DNA from: Campanula takesimana
Lineage: Eukaryota > Streptophyta > Magnoliopsida > Asterales > Campanulaceae
Reading direction: 5' to 3'
Length of the DNA: 64,000 bases
Assembly (NCBI GenBank): GCA_026119855.1
Contig: JAOWBW010000758.1
Span: forward strand, 496,001 to 560,000
Below the pieces are notes generated by a model. It had not been told where the DNA came from, searched no databases, and saw nothing but the letters and a program-made list of their open reading frames with translations. Made by a program: the position numbers and the translations under genes. How positions within the stretch are numbered: the first letter of the stretch is position 1; every line of letters starts with the position of its first letter. Shown here piece by piece: positions 33,029 through 45,404 of the stretch.

Positions 33029-35631
33029 TTGCATGAGCCTTGTCCCGTCCTGAACCTCTCGTCCGCTACCTCTACAGAGAAGCAAGTTTGGGTCCGTTCC
33101 GGTGGTCGTCTTCAACGGTCAAGCCTTCCGCAAGCTCAGTCTTCAGTCTCTGCATCAACAATGTCTCCATCATCAGAGCACACTACTCCTAATGTTTCCA
33201 CTCCGCTAGTCTCCGCTTCTGCTGATCCGGAAATCACTGCCAGTATCAAGCCCTCGGACATTCCGCCACCTCTCCATGATTTCTTCACCAACCTCATGCT
33301 ACAGATCTCTAAGCTTGAGGACAGAAGCAAGTCCCTAGAAAGTGTCAACCAAGAGTTCAAAGACCATCTTCATACCGAGATGAAGAAGAAAGGTGTGGAA
33401 ACAAGCTTCCACAATGAAGAAGTGATCTTCGTCCAAGACGAAACAGTGCCTGTGACCCATCCTTCCAACGAGGATGCTATCCCTCTCAAGCTGCCCAACT
33501 ACCAAAGGGTCCCTCCTCCTGATTTCGGTACTAAAGCAGCCTCCAGCAAGGTACATATGAGCCGTCACCAGAATTGATGGGTAGTTACTTGTCCTCTACC
33601 AAGTTGCCACCGCCTTCACTACCGTTGAGTATTGGTGCCGCCGTGCCCACAGTCTCTACTACTTCTCCCACTGCTCAAGCCTATGGTAGCACAAATTTCT
33701 CTAACCACCCTCTAGTGGTTGCCATGCAAGAACAGATCCACAAGCTATCCGACACGGTCTCGAAGCAATCCGCTCCGATAGTCAAAACCATCGACCCGAG
33801 CAATGTGGGTGCTCTACCTAGAGACTTCAAAATGCCGAAGGTCTCTACATTCTATGGTATCACTTGTCCCAAAACTTATCTCGACAGTTATGTGCTAGCC
33901 ATGAGAGCCCGTGACTGCACCAACGATCAAATGGCCCGAGTCTTCCACACCACTTTAGACGGAATCGCCCTCCGTTGGTTCTTGAGTTTGGATCCCTACG
34001 AACGAGAGACATGGGAACAAATCACCGCAACTTTCTGCGAGAAGTACCAGTCAAACCTCGACTGGCATGTCAACCGCACTGATCTAGAGAACACCATGTA
34101 AAGGCCCGGTGAGCCTATCTATGACTTTTACAAGAGGTAGAATCACAAGCTAGCGGAAGTTCAATACCCTCCTAAGGCAAAGGAACAAAAGCAAATCTTC
34201 TTCAAGTGCTTGTTGCCCGAGTTTAGGGTGGCGATTGGTAACGGTTACTTTCTCGATCTGCGGGAAATGGTAGATGCTGGGGTCAGACATGAAGCCAGCA
34301 TCACTGGTGTTGTTAAAGAAACTGCCAAAAGTGGAAATACCTCATTCCGCTATAAAGCTCCACCAAATGTCGCTCCTAAGGCTAAAGAAATGGCTGGTCA
34401 AGTGAGTATGGTCCAAGACGACTCCACCTTTGATGTCCAAGCAGTTGCAAGCAGCTTTCCACAGAAAGAAGATCATTTCGACGACTTCGTCATGCCTACT
34501 AGCAAAGTCTTTGAAGTGTTGATGAAGAAGCGCTTGATCAAGCCGCTTGAGAATTACGAACCCTTGAGCAAAAAGGTTAATCTGGATGCAAACAAGTTCT
34601 GTAAGTACCACAAGTACATTGGCCACACCACCGACGATTGCATTCAACTCAAGCGATTCATCCAAAAGCTCATAGCCAATGGAAAGATCGAGAAGCCTAA
34701 AGGTACGAACACCATAGCAAACCCGCTCCCTAACAATGGTGGCGTCAACATGGTCGAGCTTATCGGAGGTGATATCGGTATCCTTGAAATGATAGATGCC
34801 TTTGCCGAACTGGGGCTAGACATGAATGCTCTACTCGGAGGACTAGTCAGGATTGGGGTGATAACTCCCCTGGAATGCGGATTCCAATGGCCCAAGCATG
34901 GGTGTGACATGTCCAAGTTTTGTGGCTACCATAGAGTATCCGGACACACCAACAATGAGTGCTTCACCATCAAGCAGATCGTACAGAAGCTCATCAAAGA
35001 CAGCGTCATTGCGGACCCAAGGAAGATCATCGCCATGGACATCAACATGGTGGAGATAGACGGAGACGATGCCAGTATCTTAAAAATGGTCGAAGCCTTA
35101 GAGCAACTACAATTAGATATGAACTCCTTGTTCCGTGGTTTATCAAGAATGGGGCTACTTAAACCGTTAAAAGGCTACGAATCTCACCCGAACAGTGATC
35201 CGACGAGGTTATGCAACTTCCATAATATCACCGGGCATACCACCAATGAATGCTCATAGTTGAAACATGCGATACAAAGGTTGATTATTGACCAAGTGAT
35301 AACCAATCCAAGGCAAATTGTGGCTCAGAAGTCTGAAGAGAGTCTGACTGATGTCTCAGAGATGACCAACGCCTTCAGAAAGCTAGGGATCACTATGACC
35401 GACATGCTCGAGTTACTAATATCAAAAGATCTACTCAAGAGGCCTGAGGCCTACTGCATACCATTCTCAAACAACCCCGAAAGATACTGCGACTATCATG
35501 AGATCACTGGTCATACTACCGAAGAATGCACTGCTTTGAAGAAGTCAATTCAGAGGTTAATCCATAATGGCTCCATCGAGAACCCCATAGATAATTTAGT
35601 CAACATAGAAGTAGAGGAAAGTAACCGCTGA
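33029..35631 (+). pseudogene. Tat/Ogre Gag, broken, with four repeated zinc-knuckle modules
   Basis: The N-terminal part (33029-33577) has a coiled-coil stretch (ISKLEDRSKSLESVNQEF). A frame change near 33575 leads into the capsid-like retrotransposon Gag domain (FKMPKVSTFYG, then HTTLDGIALRWFLSLDPYER). Stops at 34099-34101 and 34138-34140 interrupt it. Next come four modules with C-x2-H-x4-GHT-x4-C: FCKYHKYIGHTTDDC, FCGYHRVSGHTNNEC, LCNFHNITGHTTNEC and YCDYHEITGHTTEEC. The first two are separated by about 100 residues and the others by slightly less, and the spacers also repeat (NMVE...LDMN..L..L.R.G). A TAG follows the third knuckle and a TGA ends the fourth module at 35631. It is not functional as it stands. 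Confidence 0.85.
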
Positions 35632-35647
35632 TCTGACCAAAACTATT

Positions 35648-37664
35648 GTGGCAGACTGCGAGTCTTATAGTAGTGAGATAGACTGTACTTCAAAGTTTAT
35701 TAATGATAGTAATTCTTCTTGTTATATGCTGTCATTAGATGAACTATCTTTAGAAGCTTCTCTTCTAGGAGATTGCGATTCCGGTCCACTTAAATCTCCA
35801 CCGCTATCTATAGCCGAAATCTTCGCAGAATCCGCAAAGATACCGCAGTCTCCATATGACACGCGAGTCAAAATCAACCTACTCACAAGATCCGGACAGA
35901 TATATCAGTCAGACCCCAAGGGTACAAAGAAGGATTTTAATAAGGAGTCAAAGCAAACCGACCTCGAGAAGGAGGATCCCATCCTCACGCAGCTTAAGCA
36001 AACACAAGCTCACATCTCCCTGTGGTCTTTACTCACCTCATCTCTAGCTCACCGCCAGATGCTTGAGAACAACTTGGCAGCCACTATGGTCCCATCAGAC
36101 ACCACTCCCGAGAATGTCATACAAATGATCGACAACATTCACTTCGGGAATATCATCACCTTTTTAGAGCTCGATGAACCTCCATTTGGCATTGATCATA
36201 ATGAACCTCTGCACATCACAGTCGAAATCAGTGGGAAGAAAATTCCTCGAGCCTTTGTGGACAACGGATCCGTCATCAATGTACTACCGTCAAGAATGAT
36301 GAATGTGGTGGGTATAGATGCAACCACTCTAAGACCCTCCAAGCAGACAATCAAGGCTTATGACTCCACATGCAGGTCAGTGTTGGGAATTGTTACTCTT
36401 CCCATCTCCGTGGGGACGCAAACTCTGTCTACAGATTTCCAAGTGATCGACATACCATCCTCCTTCACCATCCTGCTAGGACGCCCTTGGCTCCACAAAT
36501 CTAATGGCGTCCCGTCCTCCATGCATCAGTGCGTGAAATTCCAGTCAGGGAATGAAGTGACAGTTATCTACAGCGACTTAGTAACGGCTCAAGGCACCGA
36601 CACGAAAGGAGTGCCTGTATTACAGATTCAGCACGAGGAAGACCGCAGACTCTTCAGTGGGTTCAAAATAGTGGCACAAGCTCAGATATGTGATGACGAT
36701 CTCACCAGAACTTCGGATAGAGTGCTACCCGTCTACAAGATACTTCGAAACATGAGCTTCATACCAGGGCTGGGGCTAGGTAAGAACTTACAAGGACCCA
36801 CAGATCTAACAGAAGAGGTAGACCACAGAGGCCTGTTCGGGCTGGGATACATGCTTACTCCCACTGACAAAGCAGAGAAGAAACAGATAGAGGTACTCAA
36901 GAAGAAGCAACTCCCTTACAAGAAGTCAGACATGAAACCTTACCACCTTTCCCTCAACAGTTACTATGTGAAAGAAGGTGAAGAGTATTCAAACTTCGAG
37001 TTCGCAGAACCATGGTTCGACCACAACGGAAAGCTGCAAAAGGGTTTTGAAATCTTCAGAGATGTCGAGTTCGACCGGGCCAAGCTAGAGCTAAGGTATA
37101 TGGAACCTCGAAAGACTGCCGGCAGAGTTACTACCATCCAGAATGAGTACTGCATCAAGGTAAACAAAGACTTGACTTACGATACTGAATTCGTGTCACT
37201 CGATGAACCGTTGGTCGGCGAAGCTAAGGAAACAGAACCATGGTACGGCCAAGATTTGTTCCAGCAGCTGAACCTCGAAGATGATATTGTGGCTGTTATT
37301 GAATACGGACCTGTGACTACTGCTATCGAGAATCTGGGGCTAGTCAGCTCACCCCCTAGAGAGTCAATTTCCCCTAGGTCAGTTAGGTCTCCCTTTCTCA
37401 CTTATGAGTTCGTGTCTCTGTCTAATTCTAATGACCTCAAGTCAAAAGACTTCAATGTAATCGCAAACACTGTCTTTCCTCGTGCATTAATTGAAAGTCT
37501 CGATCTTTCCGAGTATCCCGCCATAGCCACTCTTATAAGTGATAAATTAACTAATCAGCTTAATGATATACAAATAGTTAATAACGATTCATTAAAAGAG
37601 GCTGACACAAACGAATTAAATGACAAATATATCCGAGAAATCTCAGAGAAGGTTATTAATCAAA
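35648..37664 (+). pseudogene. Tat/Ogre aspartic protease and G-patch region, 3' truncated
   Basis: A second frame continues the polyprotein. FVDNGSVINVLPSRMM is a retroviral-type aspartic protease active-site region, with DNGS where DTG or DSG is usual, followed by FTILLGRPWLH. GLGLGKNLQGP is a G-patch motif of the kind found in Ogre polyproteins. The reading frame remains open to 37738, but its last ~25 codons come from the flank of the malate dehydrogenase gene (homology with 19383 onwards begins at 37665), so the natural C-terminus with reverse transcriptase is lost. The altered active-site residue and truncation argue against function. Confidence 0.8.
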
Positions 37665-37970
37665 GGGTAACGGCTGTTGCTTCCATCAGTCCAGAAAATC
37701 AATATAGCCAACTATCAAAACATTTCGCTTGTTCATAACATTCACCCATAGTTCTCATTCAAATACACTCCTCTTTCCATGAAAATAAGAGTTCAAATTG
37801 AAAATCCTTCAGAAATAAAATAAACTGAGCTATTAGATCTACACAAGCAGAATCTCAATCATGACTATTCAACAAGAATTCAACAATGGCATTATTTGGG
37901 AGGAAAGAAGCTGTAGCTACTCTACTCGGAGATTCGCATGCAAAGCATGGGCTTGTTAATAGGAGATGAT

Positions 37971-40900
37971 TTATGTGAGACACGAGTATGCAAGAGCCTT
38001 CTCCTCGCTGAGTTCTTCAGCAGTCAAGTCCAGCTTCTTCCTTGAAAACTCATCAATCGAAAGTCCTGGAAAAAGGAATCCAAAAAAACATAAGGTTATG
38101 CACGGGAATTAGGATTGAGATAAAAAAAAAAAAAAAAGTGATGTTTTGTGAGTTTAAATAGTTGGGTAAGAGAGAGATCGTAGGGTAGAAAATAGTAGTG
38201 GGTTAGTTTATGTGAGTAGAACAAGTGTCTCCCATTGATTAAAATTATTATAAACGTTTCATTGCAATTTTAAGTAGGACACCGAAAATCGCAACGTTTG
38301 CAATTTGAAATAGACAGAGGGAGTAACTACTATACTATACATCAGTGAGGTAGGCAAACCTTGCATCTGAGTCACTAATGTTGGATATCCCAAAAACATT
38401 TTGACAAGCTATAAATTAGGTTTATGTGGGTTTATTTTGGTTGTTAAGCAAATTAACTTCCCGGAAAATGTCAAAAATTAGCTTTATGTAGGTTCATTTT
38501 GTTTTTCAATCAAAACGCTGAAGAAAAATGTTTTCCCCAAAAATGGTACACCAATCCAAACATTTTATGTTAAAGCTTTTGCCAAAAGGAAAGGGGGAAT
38601 GGATGTCCGATATAGGCAAACTGTCCTTAAATCTTGATAAGACAAAGCATATTCTCAGAAAAAACATAAATGGATGCATCCTCACCTTGAACAATCGACC
38701 ATTCTCCATCGCGGCAAGTAACTGGGAAGGAGTAAATGAGTCCAGCAGGCACGTTGTACGAGCCATCAGAGTAAACACCCATAGAAACCCATGTGCCCTA
38801 TAATTTACAGCGAAGAGGATGATAAGTAAATAAACAAGAAGAAGCCCAATCTCATACTACCTCCGTCCCAAATTGAATGTCCCAAAAAAATCAAATTTGC
38901 TCTTGACCAAAAAGAATTTAAAAAAAATAAACCAAATTTGCTCTTGACCAAAATGAATTTCCGAATAATTTCAAATTTACTCTTGATCAAGAGCGAATTC
39001 GAAAAAATAAATTTGGACATCTATTTTGGGATGGAGGGTTTAAAATTTTAATCACATGAAGTACCACTATTGTTATGTTTTAAGAAATCCCACCTCTGGA
39101 GTTCCAAGAACCCAATCCCGGATGTGGTCACAAGCAGAACTAGCAGCCGATAGTGCACTAGACAGCTTTCTAGCCTTGATAATAGCAGCACCACGCTGCT
39201 GTACAGTGCTAATAAATCCCGTCTTCAACCTAACAAGATAACCACAGCGTAGTTCAGCAAGTAGTGGAAACAAATCGTAATCACTTGCATGGAATTTTAA
39301 TTTTTGAAACTCAAAATAAAAATTAAATACCATTCATCATCACCAACAAGGGCAGGGACGGGCTTTTCTCCTGCTGATGTTTTAACAGTTGCATGGGTAA
39401 CATCAGGATACTGAGTTGAGGAGTGGTTTCCCCAAATGATAACATTTTTAACATCTGATACTTGAACATTTAGTTTCTCGGAGATTTGACCAAGTGCCCT
39501 GTTGTGGTCCAACCTGGTCAAGCATGTAATGTTCTTCTCGGGGATGGAAGGTGCAAATTCCTTCAGGATCAATGCGTTGGTATTGGCAGGGTTAGCAACA
39601 ACCAAGACCTGCATGAAAAAGTGAAGCTATATTTAGTGGGCTCTACTATAGGGTAAAACGAAGAACTTCAGTTACATGTATGCATTGATAATGAACTTCA
39701 AAATTCGTAAATTCAGGTAAATTCGAATGGACAAACTTTTTTCTTTGAGTGCCACAGATTGACGATGCAATCTAATAGTGGATAAAGTAAAACCGTGCAA
39801 GAGTCAATTGCCAGACAAAGGACTGGTCAAGAATTGCCAGTATACCAGATTTACTCGAGGAAAGAGATTCAAAATTATCATCTTTCCATTGACCTCAACT
39901 CTTTGATAACCATATATCACTTTTCGTAGTAAGATATGATACGAGTCGCTTAAAAAAATTCAGAATAATAGTATAGTTGTAGGTAATTGAATTACCGTAT
40001 TTCAAACCAAGTAGTTTTCTCCAGTCATTATTTTATTGTCCAAGCTAAAAAAGAAATGGCAAAACCTAATGTACCGTGTACCAATACTACTTATGTACTA
40101 TGTATAAATAGTATGCCACTATTTGTGATAGTGACACGAGTAACTTCTTTGCCTATTAAAGGCATGTATAAGCATTGGAAGAAATGCACCCTCATCCAAT
40201 ATACTTTTCTTTAGTTATTCCCTTTGAAACATGCCTTTTATATGCAAGAAAGTCACTCATGTCACTATCTCAAATAGTGGCATACTATTCAAAGCTCAAC
40301 CTCTATTGCTTAGAAGCAGTATCAGTAATTACTAATTATAGAGGCAAATGAATCATTAACAACCATGATATTTCTTTTATACGTTTCTCCCGTATTTATG
40401 CAATTCATTGCAACTTCTATATTCACATCAACCAAATCATCATCATTGACCATGATATCATGATTTGATTGTTGTACGATCCTATAATGATTATTTGGTG
40501 CATTTGCATTTGTATTGAGATTTTCATTAGCAGACGAACCTCTTCAAGAGGGTTTTGTGGCAATAGTATTTTTTTTGCTACATTTTGATTTCATGGATTC
40601 CCATCTTTTAGACAGATAGGTCTCCTCGCTTTTGGCATTGAGGATCATTTGTAGATATACTTAGTTCTTTAGAAATTGTTTGCCAATTGTTGCAATTTAA
40701 TAGTCTTGTGCGCGGATCCATATACTTAAGCTCTTGGATATTCCAAGAGATTCCAAGCTTTGAGATTTTATCTCCCCCATATTTTTGTCCCCCTACTTGT
40801 TTTTCAAATATAGCCGTCCAATTTTTGTTCATATGTCCGCACCATGTTCATTTTTATTTTTATTTTGAAATGTACACGTTACCGCACTGACGGAGCCGTC

Positions 40901-43900
40901 AAATATATAAGGATTTCATTTACGTGCCATCTCGTGACTAACATAAATTAATATTTAGGTTAATATTTAAAGGGTTTGATTAAATATAATAATAAATGAC
41001 TAGGAGATACGGAAAAGATAGAAAAACAGAGTACCCTAATAGAACTAATAAGTGATCAGCCACAACACATACTCGGCCATCTCTCGTTAGCCTATCCATT
41101 TCCAACCCTCTTGTTGTTCATGTAAAGGAGACAATTACCCCCGAATCTTGATCCAAGTGCAAATGAGAAACCTAATTTTCTTCTTCCTTTTCGGTTATGT
41201 GTGATATCTGGAGCCCTAATTTAAACTAGTGTAAATTTATACTTCCTTCGTCCCAGTTTAAGGTTCTTAGAATTTTTTTTGTTTGTCTGGAGGAACTTTG
41301 AGCAATAATTATTGGTTAATCTAATTATCGTGAATTTAAAAGTTGTTATTGATAGTATTATCATGGAGTACCAATAACAAGTTTAAAATTTTCATTAGTT
41401 GCTCAAAGTTCCTTCAAACAAACCTCACAAAAACATAGAACCATAAACTGGGATGAACTAAGGACCTTAAACTGGGACAGAGGTAGTACTCATCTTATTT
41501 TCATTTTACGAGAGAAGGGCGAAGGTTGAGAGGAGAACGGCTTGGAGCATGCCCTATTAGCACCAAAGATTGAATTTTTACTACACCCATTAATATGGAT
41601 TGCGTATACGAAATTTCTATCTAACGATTTTGTTAGTTTTTATCAACTGAAAGAGCCAACTGAAAAATAAATGAAAAGACACGACTAGAATATTAAAAGA
41701 TATAAGCCCTAACTGAAATTGAGAGAATGTTAAGAGGGCACAAGTTTTTTTTTTCTCGAGGAAAGAGCAAAGATGTAAATTTGTGTGCAATAGTAGCATA
41801 CACGAGGGTACTATGCTGACTACCTTGTGGAGAATACTCTCCACATAAAACCGCAACATTGAAAATGCTCGTCTTCGGTAAGAAAACATTGTAACATGCA
41901 ATAAATATATTCCACATAATGAAAACAAGAGGAAGCAATTGAATAAGTTGTGCCAATCACCTTGCAGTTTGCAGCAGCATGTTGCTCAAGAGCAGATGCT
42001 TGTGACTTGTAGATTGAGACATTCTTTGTCATTACGTCCTTCCTCTCCATTCCTTCTTTCCTAGGGAAGCCACCAACCATGACTGCTATATTGACACCAG
42101 TGCATGCCTCAACAACATCAGTGGTAGCAACAACTCCTGTTACATTTACAAAATATCCTTAGATTAGTTTCATAGCCATTTTAAATAATCCCCCCGTCCC
42201 AAAATGATCTTCCTACTTTTTTCGCTCTTATTGCGACTGAATTTTGAGCAATAATTTAAGTTTATTCAATTGTCCTAATGAAAATCTAAAACTTGTTATT
42301 GATAGTATTGTTGATGGTGTATCAATAATGGAGAAAAAATTATTATAACTAATCAACTTAAAATTATTGCTCAAAGTTCCTTCGTAATAATAGAGAAAAA
42401 AGTATGAAGATCACTTTGGGATGGAGGTAGTATTGATTGAAGAATAGAAATTTATTAAGACCTTTAAGAAGGGGGAATGCAGCATCTACCAACTCCATTT
42501 TTACCCCATTCAACGCCTCAGCAGCAGGTGGGATGTCCAGCATGTGGAGGATCACGGGCTGGTCAGGACCCAACATAATCCCTCTAGCAACCATGGGCAC
42601 AAGTGCATATCCAATTTGCCCTGTGAAATAAATATACCATCTTCAATTCACTCCTTTAACCACGGTTAGGAAATGTAGACACATGAACAAGAATGTAGAC
42701 AGACAACAGATAGAAAGCAAACACTCCAAAATCTACTTTTACTCCAAATAGCATAGACAAAATACAAACATTACTAGGACCCAACTATGACCTATCATAA
42801 TGATAAGCTCATAGCCTCATAAGTGAAAACCCAAGTGCAACCAGACCTATAAACCACATCACCAACCGAAACAGCAATACAAAGACTTCTCCTGCCCTTC
42901 ATAACAGAAAAAAACAGCAGTGTAGTGTAGAGAACAGGACCATATAGATCAAAGATATGAAAAATATTTCTAACGTACATGATAAAATAGTTAGATATGT
43001 ATAGGGAAAGAAGATCAAAATGCAATAAATTCCTGTACTAATGCAAATCACTTGATAAAATAAAACTTACTACCATGTCACAAAATTAATGTTCATTAAA
43101 AAAAAAAAAAAATACTCTTGCTCAAGAGCGAATCTGAAGTCTTTTTTTTTCGACATTCGTTATGGGACGGAGAGAGTGGCTTAAAGCAAGCTGATACCAA
43201 TCAAATATTTACAAGCATAAACCCCAAGTACAATTTGATCTAGCTTCTAGCCCACCACGGTATTAAAGACCATTACGGCACATCAAATATTTACAAGAAT
43301 AAACCCCATAGTATAACTCTTTCACAATCAACTTCACAAACAAAATAGATCAAACTAGTCCACTTTCTAGTTAGAACTTTACAAAGTCAAACAATATTTA
43401 TAATCACTGCCATGCATATAAACAGTAGACAGCGCAAACGGTCATCTACATATAGTATTCGCTTGCAGACTGCTACTTATACCAGCATATAAAATCGACT
43501 AATTCATTTACTTCAAAAACAAAGCAGGATCGAGCAATTGGGTCATCAGCATGTCTAAAGATCAATACTTATACCAAGTGAAAATACCATGGACCACTCT
43601 GGTCTTCAATTCACAAGCATGAGTAGAGATAATGTAATTAGTACATAGCTAATCACATACACACAAACTTATATGAAACCAAACTCAAAAATTACTCACA
43701 TCTAGGCCTGGCAATTTTGACCCGTTACCCACTAACCCGCACAACCCAAACCATTATAACCCAACCCAACCCATTTAAGTTAGCGGGTTGAAACGGGTTA
43801 CCCATCTCAACCCGTTAAGCTTACCGGGTTGACCCAAACCGTTTCAACCCGCAAACATAAATAGGCAGAATTAATAAATTTAAGACACCCCGGTCAAAAA

Positions 43901-44396
43901 AAAAAAAAACGGATCGACCCGTTTCAACCCGTCAACTCAACCCATTTGACCCGGCAACTTAAATGGGTTGTAGCGGGTCGACCCGTTTCAACCCGTTAAC
44001 CCGCCACAACCCGACCCAACCCAACCCGCACAATTGCCAGGCCTACTCACATCAACTTCTAATCATATCAGAATACGAAACCAACTAATGAACAACGTAA
44101 AGAATTTAACATTTCCAACAGCATAACCCTAATTTCAACTTGATCCATCAAGTCCGCTATACCACACATCATGATATCACATCACAGCAATCAAATCAAA
44201 ATGAGATCTATGAAGCAAGTCTAATAAAGTCATAAGCAATAGAAAACTCAGATTCGAAAACATACAGCCACAAATGAAAATGGGTAACCAATACATAAAC
44301 TGATTGATTGAACTAGATCGGACAAACAAAAACAGTGAACAGTTAGTGATTACCTGCGGCGCCGGTAACGAGGACGCGAATTGGGTCTTTCGCCAT
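37971..44396 (-). CDS. Cytosolic NAD-dependent malate dehydrogenase, complete, seven exons
   Basis: It interconverts malate and oxaloacetate with NAD in the cytosol. Exons (minus strand): 44396-44354, 42620-42462, 42136-41961, 39608-39331, 39229-39094, 38797-38686, 38065-37971. They sum to 999 nt, 332 residues plus TAA, the usual plant cytosolic length. All introns are GT-AG and all phases agree. Key residues: NAD loop GAAGQIG (12-18), substrate arginines in FPRKEGMER (93 and 99), TRLDHNR with catalytic Asp160 and Arg163, and the catalytic His188 in NHSSTQ. The start MAKDPIRVLVTG has no transit peptide, which fits the cytosol. The first exon is only 43 nt. Introns 1 and 3 (1.7 and 2.4 kb) are swollen by MITEs. 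A truncated copy of its 3' end lies at 19383-22054. The open, correctly spliced frame indicates a working gene. Confidence 0.97.
38857..39040. mobile_element. Stowaway-like MITE in MDH intron 5
   Basis: Inverted ends CTACCTCCGTCCCAAATTG and ATTTTGGGATGGAGGG lie between TA dinucleotides. The interior has inverted copies of TTTGCTCTTGACCAAAA. It occupies most of the intron. Confidence 0.68.
40094..40293. mobile_element. Inverted-repeat element in MDH intron 3
   Basis: AATAGTATGCCACTATTTG and GATAGTGACACGAGT on the left reappear inverted on the right (GTCACTATCTCAAATAGTGG, then CATACTATT). It is a hairpin-forming MITE of uncertain family. The surrounding intron (39609-41960) otherwise shows no gene; a 74-codon minus-strand frame at 40608-40832 is not recognised. 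Confidence 0.55.
41242..41486. mobile_element. Stowaway-like MITE in MDH intron 3
   Basis: TA flanks CTTCCTTCGTCCCAGTTTAA and TTAAACTGGGACAGAGGTAG, inverted Stowaway-type termini. Length 245 bp, non-coding. Confidence 0.75.
42188..42430. mobile_element. Stowaway-like MITE in MDH intron 2
   Basis: CCCCCCGTCCCAAAATGATC at the left is inverted as GATCACTTTGGGATGGAGG at the right, with TA at both edges. Left boundary uncertain by a base or two. It nearly fills the intron, ending about 30 bp from the exon 2 donor. Confidence 0.68.
43703..44045. mobile_element. hAT MITE in MDH intron 1
   Basis: The ends TAGGCCTGGCAATTTTGACC and GCACAATTGCCAGGCCTA are inverted repeats. Perfect 8-bp repeats CTCACATC flank it (43695-43702 and 44046-44053), as expected for hAT. 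The interior is a dense series of AACCCGTT/GGGTTGA motifs. Length 343 bp. Confidence 0.9.
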
Positions 44397-44488
44397 TGCC
44401 GGAGATTTGGATCGGAGATGATTTGAAAGCTTGAAGAGAAAAAGGAGCTTTGATCGAGGAGTGTGTGTAAAATGGGTGAGAGAGTGAG

Positions 44489-44500
44489 CTATTTATTGGC
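44489..44500 (-). promoter_or_regulatory. TATA/CCAAT-like promoter of the malate dehydrogenase gene
   Basis: On the minus strand GCCAAT runs directly into AATAAATAG, about 95 bp upstream of the start codon at 44396. A CT-rich tract follows (CTCTCTC and CTTTTTCTCTTC), typical of a plant 5' UTR. The assignment is by position and motif only. Confidence 0.5.
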
Positions 44501-45404
44501 CAGCGATTTCGCCGAGGAGATATATTTGTTTTATCTTTTTTCATGGTGGAGGGATAAGAACGGCGTCGTAGAAGAGAGGGGAGTTGAAATCGGTTAAGCA
44601 CCGTCGTTTTGTGGGTTGTTGACCTTTTGATGACGCCTAAAGCCATGTTTAATTTGGGCTCCACGTCAGGGGCCGGCCCGGGCCTAGTCCATTATTGATC
44701 GCTGGTGTAGGATTAGTCTGACATCTTCAATCTTGGGTCATGACTTATGAGTGATAGGTATAAAGTCACCTAATTTGAGATTATTAGACTATGTAAATGG
44801 TTTCACACAAATTTCCATTCAACACTCACTTTATCACTCCACATCAGCTTCTCTCTCTTCCAATTCATCCATTCAACACCCATTCAACTTTACACCCTAC
44901 AATGGTTTGTTTAATCCCTCATTCAACACCTTTCCCACTCATCATCCTATACTCCATCACTTAAAATTTATTTTTTATTTTTTATTTTTATGATTAGTGT
45001 TGAAATAGTTATTATTGGGATCCATTTCAAGAAAAAGATGGGTTTTGTTTTGTGTCGGAATACAATGAAACATACGTCAATTTAAAGAGAAAAAAAATAG
45101 GAATTTTGGTGTTAAAAAAAACACACATTTTATGTGAAATAATTGAGCTCAAATAATTGGGATAAAAAAAATAACTCGTCAGCCAATCAGAAGGTGACAT
45201 GTGTCACAGCCAGAGGAAAAAAAAAAAAAAAGATCGCCGGCTTGACGCGCCTTGTCTGGCGCGTGTGGCGCACGCGCCATGGCCAGCCTCTCTTCCGCCG
45301 CCGCGTGTCCCAGCGCTGACAACTTTCTCCCATTTACACTCGTTTAATCCATTAAACAAAATCATTCACACACCCCTATTCAACCAATCATTGCAAGGAT
45401 TAAA

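Larger units (their letters stand above)
30856..37664 (+). mobile_element. Tat/Ogre-type gypsy element, 5' part, decayed and truncated
   Basis: An LTR (30856-32121) is followed by TGGCGACTCTACTGGGGA at 32123-32140, the tRNA-Arg primer-binding site typical of Tat/Ogre elements. Then come a long leader, a Gag with repeated CCHC-like modules, an aspartic protease and a G-patch motif. Reverse transcriptase, RNase H, integrase and the 3' LTR are absent. At about 37665 the sequence becomes the 3' flank of the malate dehydrogenase gene. Several in-frame stops show it is dead. Confidence 0.85.

Noticed and set aside
35648..37738. A host gene encoding a G-patch protein
   Set aside because: G-patch, protease motif and knuckle-type Gag upstream are together typical of Tat/Ogre polyproteins, and the 3' end is flank sequence.
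40608..40832. 74-codon minus-strand frame in MDH intron 3
   Set aside because: No domain recognised and no splice-compatible neighbours; it may be transposon debris.
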